From: Alienimonas chondri | GTDB taxonomy: Bacteria; Planctomycetota; Planctomycetia; Planctomycetales; Planctomycetaceae | Reading direction: 5' to 3' | Assembly: GCF_013036045.1 (NCBI RefSeq) | Contig: NZ_WTPX01000074.1 | Location: forward strand, 1 to 42,987 | Length of the DNA stretch: 42,987 nt | Part shown: piece after piece, positions 35,048 to 42,987 of the stretch | Layout: every line of letters begins with the position of its first letter | Position numbering within the stretch: the stretch's first letter is position 1 | Translations under genes and position numbers: made by a program | Notes under the pieces: model-generated | What the model saw: the letters and a program-made list of their open reading frames with translations, nothing else | Databases searched by the model: none | What the model was told of the DNA's origin: nothing

Positions 35048-36856
35048 CTAATCGAGCTTCGTGACGACGACGTAGTACGCCCCCAGTTCGCCCTGTTCGA
35101 TCTCGAAGAACGGGGCGAGACGGTGCGATCCCTCGGCGAGTTCCGTGACGAAGCGGACCTCTTCAGCAGCCTCTCCGACCGGTTTGCGGGCGAGATCCTG
35201 ATCGTCGATCCGGAGGACCGCATGCGTCGCGGCGATCGAAGCGCCGGGCACGTTGCGGAAGGCTCGCGTCGCCCCGGGCACGTTGTCGCCGGCGGGCAGC
35301 GCCGCGTTGATCGCGGCGCCGGACTCCGCGGGCCAGCGACGCAGCGACACCCGATACTTCCCGTCCTCGACGACCTTCACCGCCCAGTGACCCAGGTGTT
35401 TGAGCTTCTCCTGGCCTCTGGCCGGTTTGCGATCCGCGGCCCGAATGGAGCCCTGATGCCACGGGGGATAAACCTCCTGAATCCAGTCATGGGCCGTCAG
35501 GGTCACGACCGGATGCTCGGGGTGACCTAAATAGATCTCGGTGGTCTGGGAGAACGTCGGCTCCAGCTCCGCCCACCACCGCTCGTAGAAGTCGCGCATC
35601 TCCGCGACGATCTCCGGGCGCTCAGCGGCGATATCGTTCTTTTGCCCGGGGTCGACGGAGACGTCGTATAATTCGTCGCGATTGACTAAGCGATATTTGC
35701 CCGTCATCACGGCCGAGCCCCGCCACTTGATCGGATCGCGAACGCGTTGCGAGTCGCTGATCACGAACCGCTTCGGCCAGTCGACGTCCTTCGACGGGTC
35801 GAGCAACGCGGCGATCGACACGCCGTCGAACTTGACGCTCTCGGGCTTCGCCACGCCCGTCATTTCCAGCAGCGTGGGTACGACGTCGACGGCGTGCGTC
35901 AACTCGTTCACGTCGTGCTGTTCGGTAAGCCCTCCGTTCGGCCAATGCACGAAGAGCGGGACGCGATGCCCGCCCTCGTACGGGCTTCCTTTTCCCGCTC
36001 GCATGCCGGCGTTGTAGATCTTGGCGCCGCTGGCCGTGCCGTTGTCCGTCGTAAAAATAAAGATCGTGTCGTCCGCGATCCCGAGCGTTTCGAGCAACTC
36101 TCGCGTCCGGCCGACATTGTCGTCGATATTGGTGATCATGCCGTAGAACGCGGCGATGCCGTCGGACTGATCCTCGTACATCTCCATGTACTGCGGCGGG
36201 CAGTGCAGCGGTTTGTGCGGCGCGTTGGTCGAGATATACGCGAGGAACGGCTTCTGCTGTTTCGCGCTCTCGCTGATGAAGGCGTTGGCCTGCTCGAAGA
36301 AGACGTCCGTGCAGAAGCCCTCGGCCGGGACGATCTCGCCGTTGTGAAAATAGGCTCCGTCAAAGTAGGCGTTGTCCCACACGTCGGGCGTCTGACCGAC
36401 GCCGCCGCCGCCATGCCGATACACCTCCGTGAAGCCCCGATCTTCGGGGCGATAAGGGTAGTTATCGCCGAGATGCCATTTTCCGAACATGCCGGTCTCG
36501 TACCCGGCGTTGGAGAACATCCGCCCGACCGTCACTTCATCCTCCCGGAGCATCGATCGACCCATGATCGTGTGCCAGACTCCGGTCCGGTTGGTCCAGT
36601 GCCCCGTCAGAAACGCGCAACGGGTCGGCGAACAGGTGGGAGCGACGTGGTAGTCGCTCAACCCGACGCTTTCCGACGCCAGGCGGTCGATCTGCGGCGT
36701 TCGGATGATCGGGTTGCCGGTGCATCCCAAATCGCCGTACCCCTGGTCGTCGGAGATCACGATGACCACGTTGGGGGAGTCCGCAGCGGCCGCCGCGGCC
36801 TGGGGCGCCAGGACCGTCGCGACCGCGGCGAGGCAGCCGGAAATTACGTTGCGCAT
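35048..36856 (-). CDS. Type I sulfatase with extra C-terminal domain
   Basis: This 602-residue secreted sulfatase has FGly motif C75-SPTR; SDDQGYGDLGCTG, GMFGKWHLGDN, STNAPHKPLHCPP and FTTDNGTASGAK complete the active site. After the catalytic part (to about residue 455) it has about 140 more residues (GHWAVKVVEDGKYRVSLRRWP, VRFVTELAEGSHRLAPFF) with a beta-sandwich look; this could bind carbohydrate. The start ATG 36856 opens a signal peptide (ISGCLAAVATVLAPQAAA). Second gene of operon B, 64 bp after DUF1080. Confidence 0.93.
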   Translation of the reverse strand: MRNVISGCLAAVATVLAPQAAAAAADSPNVVIVISDDQGYGDLGCTGNPIIRTPQIDRLASESVGLSDYHVAPTCSPTRCAFLTGHWTNRTGVWHTIMGRSMLREDEVTVGRMFSNAGYETGMFGKWHLGDNYPYRPEDRGFTEVYRHGGGGVGQTPDVWDNAYFDGAYFHNGEIVPAEGFCTDVFFEQANAFISESAKQQKPFLAYISTNAPHKPLHCPPQYMEMYEDQSDGIAAFYGMITNIDDNVGRTRELLETLGIADDTIFIFTTDNGTASGAKIYNAGMRAGKGSPYEGGHRVPLFVHWPNGGLTEQHDVNELTHAVDVVPTLLEMTGVAKPESVKFDGVSIAALLDPSKDVDWPKRFVISDSQRVRDPIKWRGSAVMTGKYRLVNRDELYDVSVDPGQKNDIAAERPEIVAEMRDFYERWWAELEPTFSQTTEIYLGHPEHPVVTLTAHDWIQEVYPPWHQGSIRAADRKPARGQEKLKHLGHWAVKVVEDGKYRVSLRRWPAESGAAINAALPAGDNVPGATRAFRNVPGASIAATHAVLRIDDQDLARKPVGEAAEEVRFVTELAEGSHRLAPFFEIEQGELGAYYVVVTKLD

Positions 36857-36920
36857 GGGAAACCGTTTGGAAGGGACGAAGTGCTTCAGCGGTGCGACGG
36901 AGGAAGCAATGCGGCTGGGG

Positions 36921-37691
36921 CTACGGATCGTCGGTGCGTTCGAGGACCCAGATGTTGCGGAACTTCACGGGCGACCCGTGTTCCTGAAGGACGATGGGCG
37001 ACGTCGGTCCTTCGGGGTAGGCGGCGTACTTGTTCCGCCGCAGCGACAGTCGTACGTCGTCGTGGATCAGCTTGCCATTGAGTCGCACGGTGACGCGGGC
37101 GGCGCCGCTCTCGGTCATAAACCCGTTTCGGCCGATCTCCGCCGCTTGGTATTCCAGGTCGATCGTCTGCCACGCGCCGGGGGCCAGGCAGGCGTTCACG
37201 TCTGGCGGGCGGATCTGATAAATCGCGCCGCAGTCGCCCAGCCCCGCCTCCTCTTTCTGCCCGCTGTCGAGAATCTGCAGTTCGTATAACGGACCGAAGA
37301 AGACCCCGCTGTTGCCCTTGCCGCCGTCTTCGGGCAGCTGAAATTCCAGATGCAGCCGGTAGTCGCCGAACTCCCGTTTCGTGCGTAAGAACTGCTTGCG
37401 ACGCTTGCCGTTGAATTCAAACGCGATCTGCATCGCCCCGTCCTCGACGATCTTCCATTGAATCTCATTCTGGTCGTCGTCCGGATTGATCCACTGCCAC
37501 GAAAACGGCTGCCAGGCCTCCAGATCGGTTCCGTCGAACAGCGTCGTCGCGCCCTCGGGCGGGGCGAGCCCCAACGTCGCCGTCGCCGGATCGTCCGCCT
37601 GCGCCGGCGAGATCGCCGCGACGACGAGGACGGTCCAGGCGGCGAAGGGCCAGGCGGCGAAGAGGGGACTCAGTCGAATGGGGAGTCTCAT
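36921..37691 (-). CDS. DUF1080 / 3-keto-glycoside hydrolase-like protein
   Basis: This 256-residue secreted protein belongs to DUF1080 (3-keto-disaccharide hydrolase family), members of which cleave glycosides already oxidised at C3. GATTLFDGTDLEAWQPF, GDYRLHLEFQLP, GNSGVFFGPLYELQILDS and QTIDLEYQA are the diagnostic strands of the concanavalin-like fold. ATG 37691 gives a signal peptide (LFAAWPFAAWTVLVVAAISPAQA). It is the first gene of operon B. Its presence, with a dehydrogenase-like CxxCH protein at the other end of the same operon, suggests an oxidative cleavage route. Confidence 0.9.
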   Translation of the reverse strand: MRLPIRLSPLFAAWPFAAWTVLVVAAISPAQADDPATATLGLAPPEGATTLFDGTDLEAWQPFSWQWINPDDDQNEIQWKIVEDGAMQIAFEFNGKRRKQFLRTKREFGDYRLHLEFQLPEDGGKGNSGVFFGPLYELQILDSGQKEEAGLGDCGAIYQIRPPDVNACLAPGAWQTIDLEYQAAEIGRNGFMTESGAARVTVRLNGKLIHDDVRLSLRRNKYAAYPEGPTSPIVLQEHGSPVKFRNIWVLERTDDP

Positions 37692-38128
37692 ACGATCTGC
37701 TTGATGGAGTTCGCTCGCTCTCGTCTGCCGGAAGCTCATCTGCCGGAAGAACGACGACGATGCGGCGACGCCGTCGTTCTTCCGCATCCGGATTCCGCAT
37801 CCGGGCCGGTCGGCGTCGGGAATCGGTCGGCGTCGGGGAGGGGAGGCCCGGGGACGCATGACAACCGGTCCGGCGGGGACGCGTCAAATCACGGGGCTGG
37901 GCGGCGCCCGCCGTCGTCCGCAGTGCGATCACGGCGTCGCCCGCGTGACGCGCCACGGCGCTGGTCGTCGTCCCGTTTCGTCCGCGGACCTAACCTTCCC
38001 CGGCGGCCGTCCCCGGAGACGTCCGGTAGGCAAAGCCTTGTGGGGCGGCCGCCCGCCGACAGAATGGGAGACGCCCCGCGCCCGATTCATCCGCATCGGC
38101 CCTCTCCCGCCTGTCGCGTCACGCCCTC
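37692..38128. promoter_or_regulatory. Divergent regulatory region with nested repeats
   Basis: This 437-bp gap serves operon B (leftward) and the TPR-redoxin gene (rightward). The half nearest operon B holds a 13-bp perfect inverted repeat (37744-37756 with 37772-37784) and three pairs of direct repeats: TCTGCCGGAAG at 37724 and 37739, TTCCGCATCCGG at 37780 and 37793, CGGTCGGCGTCGGG at 37807 and 37824. These may be regulator sites. No -10/-35 boxes can be called. The other half is GC-rich and shows nothing clear. Confidence 0.45.
37744..37784. repeat. 13-bp inverted repeat upstream of operon B
   Basis: CGGAAGAACGACG (37744-37756) and its exact reverse complement (37772-37784) enclose 15 nt. 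The centre lies about 75 bp upstream of the DUF1080 start, fitting an operator or a leader hairpin. Confidence 0.8.
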
Positions 38129-40438
38129 ATGCTATGCAATAGAGTCGCCCTCGGTGCGATGTTGAGCGTCGTCCTGCTCCCGGCCGGACGAGCTGACGAA
38201 CCGGCGACGGAAACCGACGGAACGCCAACGCCCGAGACGCCGGCCGGGCACTCGGATCACGGGGAGGCGTTCAACGAAGGCCCCCGACAGGCGGCCTACC
38301 TGATGGGCGGGACCGGCGCGATCGACTTTCCGGTGACGACGAGCGAGCCGGACGTTCAACGGTTTATCAATCAGGGCGTCGGCCAGCTTCACGGGTTCTG
38401 GTACTTCGAAGCGGAGCGGTCGTTCCGACAGGCGGCCGCGCTGGATCCGGAGTGCGGCATGGCCTACTGGGGCATGGCTATGGCCAACGTGAGCAATCGC
38501 GAACGAGCCGAGGGGTTCATCAAAGAGGCGTCGTCCCGCAAGAACGGCGCGACGCCGCGCGAAGCGAAATACATCGACGCGCTCCGTGCGTACTACGACG
38601 CGGGAAAGGACGATCAACGTCGCCGCAATCAGAAATACACCGAGGCTCTTGAAGAGATCGTTCTCGAACATCCGGACGACCTCGAAGCCAAAGCGTTCCT
38701 CTGTCTGCAGATCTGGCGGAACGGCCGGGAGGGGATCCCCATCAGCAGCTATCTCGCCGCCGACGCGCTGCTGGGGGAGGTCTTTGACGAGCAGCCGATG
38801 CACCCGGCTCATCACTATCGCATTCACCTCTGGGACCGAAAGCGTCCCGAAAAAGCCTTGGCCTCCGCGGCGCTGTGCGGCCAGTCGGCGCCCGGCGTCG
38901 CGCATATGTGGCACATGCCGGGGCATATCTATTCGAAGCTGAAACGGTACGACGCCGCCGCCTGGCAACAGGAAGCCTCCGCGCGGGTCGATCACGCCCA
39001 CATGATGCGGGACCGCGTGTTGCCGGATCAGATTCATAACTTCGCGCACAACAACGAGTGGCTCATTCGCAATCTCGTCCACCTGGGACGGGCGTCGGAC
39101 GCGATCGACCTGGCCCGCAACATGACGGAGCTGCCGCGCCATCCCGAGTACAACACCCTGAATAAAAGCGGAAGCGCCCGCTACGGCCGCCGCCGGCTGT
39201 TCGAGACGCTGAGCCGCTTCGAGTTGTGGGACGAGCTGTTGGCCTACAGCGAGACGCCTTATCTGGGCGACGTCGAGGGTCTCTCGGAGCAGGTGCAACG
39301 TCTGCGTTACGTGGGACGAGCGTGCTTCCTGTCGAATCAGATTGGACGGGGCGAGGAGCAGGTCGAACTGCTCGAGCAACTGCTCGCCGAACAGGAATCC
39401 CGTCGGGACGAGGCGGTCGAGAAGGTCGCGGCGGACGCGGACGCAGAGCTCTCCGAAAGCGACCTCAAAAAGGCTCAGGAGAAGGCGCGTCGACCCTTCT
39501 CCTCGGAGATCAAGACGATCGAAACGGCGCTCGATGAACTTCGCGGCCATCAAGCCCTGCTCGACGGCGACGCCGAGGCCGCCCTGAAACTGTTCGACGA
39601 GGCGGGGGGCGTCGAAGTCGAGTTTCTCGTCCGCGTGGAATTGGCCGCCGGGAGGACCGAGGAGGCTGTGAAGCGGGCCCGGGACAACGTTAAGAAGCAT
39701 GAGAACGAGGTGGTTCCGCTCGCCACGCTCGTCGACGCTCTGTGGACCGCGGACAAGCGGCAGGAGGCCCAAAAGCAGTTTGCAGCGCTCCGCCGAGCGG
39801 CCCGCTCGGCGGATCTCGACACGAAGATTATGGAGCGAGTTCGGCCGGTCGCGGCGTCGCTGGAGATCGAGGGCGACTGGCGCGAGGTCGAGCGCGAACC
39901 GGCGAGCGATCTCGGCGTGCGTCCCGATCTGGATTCGCTCGGACCGTTCCGCTGGGCGCCGGGCCCGGCGTCGCCCTGGACGTTGACCGACGGCGACGGC
40001 AAGCCGCGTTCGCTCGCCGATTATCAGGGCGAGCCGGTGATCGTCATCTTCTATCTGGGGGCCGGGTGCCTTCACTGCGTCGAGCAGCTTCAGTCCTTCG
40101 CGCCGATGACCGAACAGTTTCGGGAGTCGGGCATCGCGCTGCTGGCCGTGAGCACGGATTCGCCGGACGCGCTCGCCGAGTCGCAACTGGTCTACGGCGA
40201 CGAGCCGTTTCCCTTTCCGCTGGTGTCGGACGACACGCTGGAGGTGTTTCGCCAGTACCGGGCGTACGACGACTTCGAGGAGAAACCGCTGCACGGCACG
40301 TTCCTGATCGACGGCGACGGTTTAATTCGCTGGCACGATGTCAGCTACGAGCCGTTCAACGATCCCGAGTTCCTGCTCGAGGAGGCGAACAGGTTGTTGA
40401 AACAATCCGAAGCGCCGGTCCGGACCGGCTCGGAATAA
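38129..40438 (+). CDS. TPR-repeat protein fused to a redoxin (AhpC/TSA) domain
   Basis: This 769-residue exported protein begins with a short signal (VALGAMLSVVLLPAGRA). Residues about 65-600 are TPR-like helices (FINQGVGQLHGFWYFEAERSF, AALDPECGMAYWGMAMAN, GHIYSKLKRYDAAAWQQE). Residues about 625-750 are a thioredoxin-fold AhpC/TSA domain with C647-LHC650 (FYLGAGCLHCVEQL), followed by LLAVSTDSP and GTFLIDGDGLIRW. A CxxC in this place implies thiol-disulfide exchange, perhaps tied to the many heme c and Cys-containing secreted proteins nearby; the target is unknown. The start ATG 38129 has a weak ribosome site. The cyanophycinase-like gene starts 44 bp after it. Confidence 0.88.
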   Translation: MLCNRVALGAMLSVVLLPAGRADEPATETDGTPTPETPAGHSDHGEAFNEGPRQAAYLMGGTGAIDFPVTTSEPDVQRFINQGVGQLHGFWYFEAERSFRQAAALDPECGMAYWGMAMANVSNRERAEGFIKEASSRKNGATPREAKYIDALRAYYDAGKDDQRRRNQKYTEALEEIVLEHPDDLEAKAFLCLQIWRNGREGIPISSYLAADALLGEVFDEQPMHPAHHYRIHLWDRKRPEKALASAALCGQSAPGVAHMWHMPGHIYSKLKRYDAAAWQQEASARVDHAHMMRDRVLPDQIHNFAHNNEWLIRNLVHLGRASDAIDLARNMTELPRHPEYNTLNKSGSARYGRRRLFETLSRFELWDELLAYSETPYLGDVEGLSEQVQRLRYVGRACFLSNQIGRGEEQVELLEQLLAEQESRRDEAVEKVAADADAELSESDLKKAQEKARRPFSSEIKTIETALDELRGHQALLDGDAEAALKLFDEAGGVEVEFLVRVELAAGRTEEAVKRARDNVKKHENEVVPLATLVDALWTADKRQEAQKQFAALRRAARSADLDTKIMERVRPVAASLEIEGDWREVEREPASDLGVRPDLDSLGPFRWAPGPASPWTLTDGDGKPRSLADYQGEPVIVIFYLGAGCLHCVEQLQSFAPMTEQFRESGIALLAVSTDSPDALAESQLVYGDEPFPFPLVSDDTLEVFRQYRAYDDFEEKPLHGTFLIDGDGLIRWHDVSYEPFNDPEFLLEEANRLLKQSEAPVRTGSE

Positions 40439-40482
40439 GCGGCGCCGGATCGCCCCCCCGAACGTAAGACGAGACCACGCTG

Positions 40483-42147
40483 ATGCACCGTGTCGTGATC
40501 ACCGCAGTCCTCGCGGCACTGGCGTGCGGCACGCCGGCGATTGCGAGCGCCCAAACGGCCGCGGCCGCCGCGGAGGCCGTCTATAGCCATTGGCCCGAAG
40601 ACCTCCGGATCGGCGGACGCCTCGTCGTCTTCGACGGCGCCGCGGACGTCGCCGTGCTGCAGCCGACCTTGGAACGCGTCGCGTCCGGGCAGTCCGTGTT
40701 CTGCCTGGGCCGCAGCGAAGACGCCGGTGCGACCGCTGTGCGCGACGCGCTCGAAGCGGCGGTCGGAGAGAACGGGAGTTATGCCGCCGGTTCCCCGGCG
40801 AACGCCTCGGCTGAACTGCTCGCCGCCGTGGCCGCGGCGGACTGCGTGTTCGTCGCCGAACTGCCGAGCGATCCGAAACGGCTCGCCGCGTTCAAAGCGC
40901 CGCTGCACGCGGTCGTCCGGCGCGGCGGCACGCTGATCGCCGAGGCGCCGGTCGCCCGGCGGTTCGGCAAGCGTTACGTGACGAACGGCGACGCCTCGAG
41001 CACGGCGGCCGGGCTGAACCTCCTGCCGGACTGCATCCTGGACGCCTCGCTCGGCGAGCGGGAACTCTTGCAGGTCTTGGAAAAGCATCCGCGATCCGTC
41101 GGCCTGCATCTCGCCGACGAAGCGGCGTTCGTGCTCGCGGGCCGGAAGGTGATCGCGATCGGGCCCGGGGCGGTGACCGTCTGCGTGACGCAGGGAACCG
41201 CCGAGGAGTCGGCGTCCCTTTCTATTTCCGCGCCGACGCGCCGCCGCCGGAACCCCGAAAGCGTCCTGTTCGATCTGACGCAGTGGCGGCGGATGGCGAT
41301 CGATCGCGATCTGCCCCCGTTCCCCGGCGAATCCCCGCCCCCGCCGGTCGTCGAGCACGGGACCCTGCTGATCGTCGGCGGCGGGGGATCGCCGCGGGGA
41401 TTGACGGACCGCTTCGTGGAACTCGCCGGCGGCGTCGAGCACGCCCGCCTCGTGTACGTCCCGTGCTCCGAGAACGACTCCGTCGGCGAGCGGCACGGCA
41501 TCGTGGAAAGCTGGCGGCGGATGGGCGTCGAGCACGCCACGTTCGTGCACACCAAGGACCGACGCCAAGCCGACACGGACGAGAAGTTTCTAACGCCGCT
41601 GCGGGAGGCGACCGGGATCTACTTCGGCGGCGGCCGGCAGTGGAACTTCTCGGATTCCTATTACGGCACGCGGGCTCACCGGTTGATGAAGGACGTGCTG
41701 CGGCGAGGCGGCGTGATCGCCGGGTCGTCGGCCGGCGCCTCGATCCAGGGGCGGTATCTGGCGCGGGCGACGCCCATCGGGAACGCCGACATCATGGCGC
41801 CGGGCTACGAACGGGGCGGGCTCGGGTTTCTGCCGGGCGTCGCGATCGATCAACACTTCAGCCAGCGCGGTCGTCAGCCGGATCTGACCGAACTGATCGC
41901 CGTCTATCCGCAGTTGCTCGGCATCGGCCTGGACGAAGCGACCGCGATCGAGGTCCGGGGCTCCGTCGCCGAGGTGACCGGCCGGGGCCGGGCGTTCTTC
42001 TACGACGCCGGCGCCGAACGTGCGGCAGGCGACCCGGACTACACGGCCCTGCCCGCGGGGTCGTCCTACGACCTCGCCCGACGTGCGGTTCTCCACGACG
42101 CCCGCGAATCCCCCGACGAGCCGTCGGGGGCTGAACGAGAGGACTGA
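40483..42147 (+). CDS. Cyanophycinase-like S51 peptidase with degenerate N-terminal copy
   Basis: This 554-residue exported protein has two related halves. The C-terminal half (about 290-530) is a full peptidase S51/cyanophycinase domain: LLIVGGGGSPRG, GIYFGGGRQWNFSD, nucleophile S416 in GSSAGAS, and DQHFSQRGR with H458. The N-terminal half (about 40-240) aligns with it but lacks the catalytic residues. VRRGGTLIAEAPVARRFGKRY stands where LRRGGVIAGSSAGASIQGRYL is expected, and VGLHLADEAAFVLAG matches IGIGLDEATAIEVRG. Known cyanophycinases release beta-Asp-Arg dipeptides from cyanophycin; the substrate here may be another isopeptide. Signal peptide ITAVLAALACGTPAIASA. A 9-bp hairpin (42110-42130) sits in the last codons. 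Confidence 0.87.
   Translation: MHRVVITAVLAALACGTPAIASAQTAAAAAEAVYSHWPEDLRIGGRLVVFDGAADVAVLQPTLERVASGQSVFCLGRSEDAGATAVRDALEAAVGENGSYAAGSPANASAELLAAVAAADCVFVAELPSDPKRLAAFKAPLHAVVRRGGTLIAEAPVARRFGKRYVTNGDASSTAAGLNLLPDCILDASLGERELLQVLEKHPRSVGLHLADEAAFVLAGRKVIAIGPGAVTVCVTQGTAEESASLSISAPTRRRRNPESVLFDLTQWRRMAIDRDLPPFPGESPPPPVVEHGTLLIVGGGGSPRGLTDRFVELAGGVEHARLVYVPCSENDSVGERHGIVESWRRMGVEHATFVHTKDRRQADTDEKFLTPLREATGIYFGGGRQWNFSDSYYGTRAHRLMKDVLRRGGVIAGSSAGASIQGRYLARATPIGNADIMAPGYERGGLGFLPGVAIDQHFSQRGRQPDLTELIAVYPQLLGIGLDEATAIEVRGSVAEVTGRGRAFFYDAGAERAAGDPDYTALPAGSSYDLARRAVLHDARESPDEPSGAERED
42110..42130. repeat. Palindrome inside the end of the cyanophycinase-like gene
   Basis: A perfect 9-bp stem (42110-42118 with 42122-42130, loop AGC) overlaps codons for the C-terminal SPDEPSG. 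It could act as terminator or be a dispersed palindrome that invaded the gene end. Confidence 0.6.
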
Positions 42148-42249
42148 CCCCGGGGACGGGAAGGGCGCTCGGAGTCGGCATCGGTCCGGGGGCCGACAGT
42201 CGCGGGGGGAGCGCCGACGGCGTAGCGTGAGGAGCGGCAAGGCGATGGC

Positions 42250-42924
42250 ATGAGCGACGTCACGCGACTACTCGACCGATTCGGGGCCGGCGACGCCGCC
42301 GCCGCGGACGAGTTGCTGCCGCTGGTCTATGACGAGCTTCGCCGGATCGCCCGGCAGCAGATGATCGGCGAGGCCGCCGGTCACACGTTGCAGGCGACCG
42401 GGCTGGTCCATGAGGCGTACCTGCGGCTCGTCCGTTCGCCCGGCGGCGATCCGACGGACGTTCCACGGTCCGCCGACGGGGAACGCATCCGATCGACGCG
42501 GGGATACTTCTTCGCCGCGGCCTCCGAAGCGATGCGACGCATCCTCGTGGACGACGCCCGCCGCAGAGCCCGCCTTAAGCGGGGCGGCGATCGACGGCGG
42601 ATCGACTTTGAAGACGTGCCGGCGATGGAACTCGCGCGGGACTCGGGCGACGAAGATCCGGCCGAACTCCTGGCGCTGGACGCCGCTCTCCGGCGGTTCG
42701 AAGCGACCAATCCCCGGGCGGCCTCCGTCGTGAAGATGCGGTACTTCGCCGGTCTGAGTTTTCAGGAGACCGCCGCGGCGCTCGACATCTCCCGCGCCAC
42801 CGCGGTCCGGGACTGGACCTTCGGCCGGGCCTGGCTGCACCGCGTCCTCGAAGGAGGCGCTTCGCACGGCGACCTCTCGGCTGAGGATCCCGCCGGCACG
42901 ATCGAGGGGCCGATTTTTCTGTGA
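42250..42924 (+). CDS. ECF sigma factor (Sigma70_ECF family)
   Basis: This 224-residue sigma factor is of the type abundant in planctomycetes. Region 2 is at about 10-110 (ELLPLVYDELRRIARQQM, ATGLVHEAYLRLV, GYFFAAASEAMRRILVDDARRR). Region 4 is at about 145-205 with helix-turn-helix FAGLSFQETAAALDISRATAVRDW. AAGGCGATGGC before ATG 42250 offers a ribosome site. Such genes are often followed by a serine/threonine kinase gene. The last 60 bases of the window may lead into one (an ATG at 42983), but too little is present to call it. Confidence 0.92.
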   Translation: MSDVTRLLDRFGAGDAAAADELLPLVYDELRRIARQQMIGEAAGHTLQATGLVHEAYLRLVRSPGGDPTDVPRSADGERIRSTRGYFFAAASEAMRRILVDDARRRARLKRGGDRRRIDFEDVPAMELARDSGDEDPAELLALDAALRRFEATNPRAASVVKMRYFAGLSFQETAAALDISRATAVRDWTFGRAWLHRVLEGGASHGDLSAEDPAGTIEGPIFL

Positions 42925-42987
42925 GCACGCTTCCGTGGAAACGTCGCACGGCAGGTAGGCCCCGTGCACACGAGACGCTTTGATGCC

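Noticed and set aside
38132-40294. A 720-codon minus-strand open frame opposite the TPR-redoxin gene
   Set aside because: No domain or signal; the plus strand carries TPR and CxxC redoxin motifs.
42925-42987. Start of a serine/threonine kinase gene
   Set aside because: Such a gene is often found here, but only an ATG at the very edge is visible, which is no evidence.
1-42987. tRNA, rRNA, riboswitch or replication origin
   Set aside because: No cloverleaf, rRNA-like stretch, known riboswitch core or DnaA-box cluster was recognised by eye; a covariance-model scan would be needed to exclude small RNAs.

Overview
The window is GC-rich DNA that reads as planctomycete (phylum Planctomycetota). 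The evidence is family content: five type I sulfatases, two planctomycete-type cytochrome proteins (PSCyt1/DUF1549/DUF1553), two Tat-exported DUF1501 proteins, a PVC-type CxxCH protein with a beta-propeller and HEAT-like repeats, DUF1080, ThuA-like and SGNH proteins, and two ECF sigma factors of types common in this phylum. Genus cannot be told from the sequence alone. Many genes start with GTG and Shine-Dalgarno sites are often weak, so several starts are judged from signal peptides and frame.

Left edge (1-3342): a 5'-truncated IS110 transposase relic is followed head-to-tail by a full-length IS110 transposase. The two copies share a hairpin right end. The leader of the intact copy is structured and is the place to look for a bridge RNA. 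Beyond it lie two tandem copies and one displaced copy of a 25-bp hairpin repeat. A lone Tat-exported Gfo/Idh/MocA oxidoreductase (3343-4596, minus) comes next, then about 0.9 kb without a convincing gene.

Operon A (5534-16422, plus) has seven genes with gaps of -8 to 59 bp: ECF sigma factor, FecR-LamG membrane protein (putative anti-sigma/sensor), sulfatase, PSCyt1-DUF1549-discoidin-like-DUF1553 cytochrome, DUF1501 protein, GH16 glycoside hydrolase and iduronate-2-sulfatase-like sulfatase. It looks like a self-regulated unit for breaking down a sulfated glycan. A 33-bp imperfect repeat lies on both sides of it. After a gene-poor stretch, a second cytochrome/DUF1501 pair (17341-21680) follows without a sulfatase and ends in a strong hairpin.

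Next is a 5-oxoprolinase module (pxpABC, 23404-25761) preceded by an Nramp-fold transporter that lacks the usual metal-binding residues. This arrangement resembles the ycsF-ycsG-kipI-kipA region of Bacillus subtilis.

Operon B (37691 down to 25899, minus) has seven genes: DUF1080 (3-keto-glycoside-active family), three sulfatases, a ThuA-like protein, an SGNH-like protein with changed active-site residues, and the large CxxCH dehydrogenase-like protein. Together they suggest extracytoplasmic desulfation plus oxidative (3-keto) attack on a glycan; this pathway is inference. Its leader holds a 13-bp inverted repeat and three pairs of short direct repeats.

Right edge (38129-42987, plus): a TPR-redoxin fusion, a two-domain cyanophycinase-like protein whose first domain has lost its catalytic residues, and an ECF sigma factor of the Sigma70_ECF family. 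No tRNA, rRNA or true CRISPR array was recognised.
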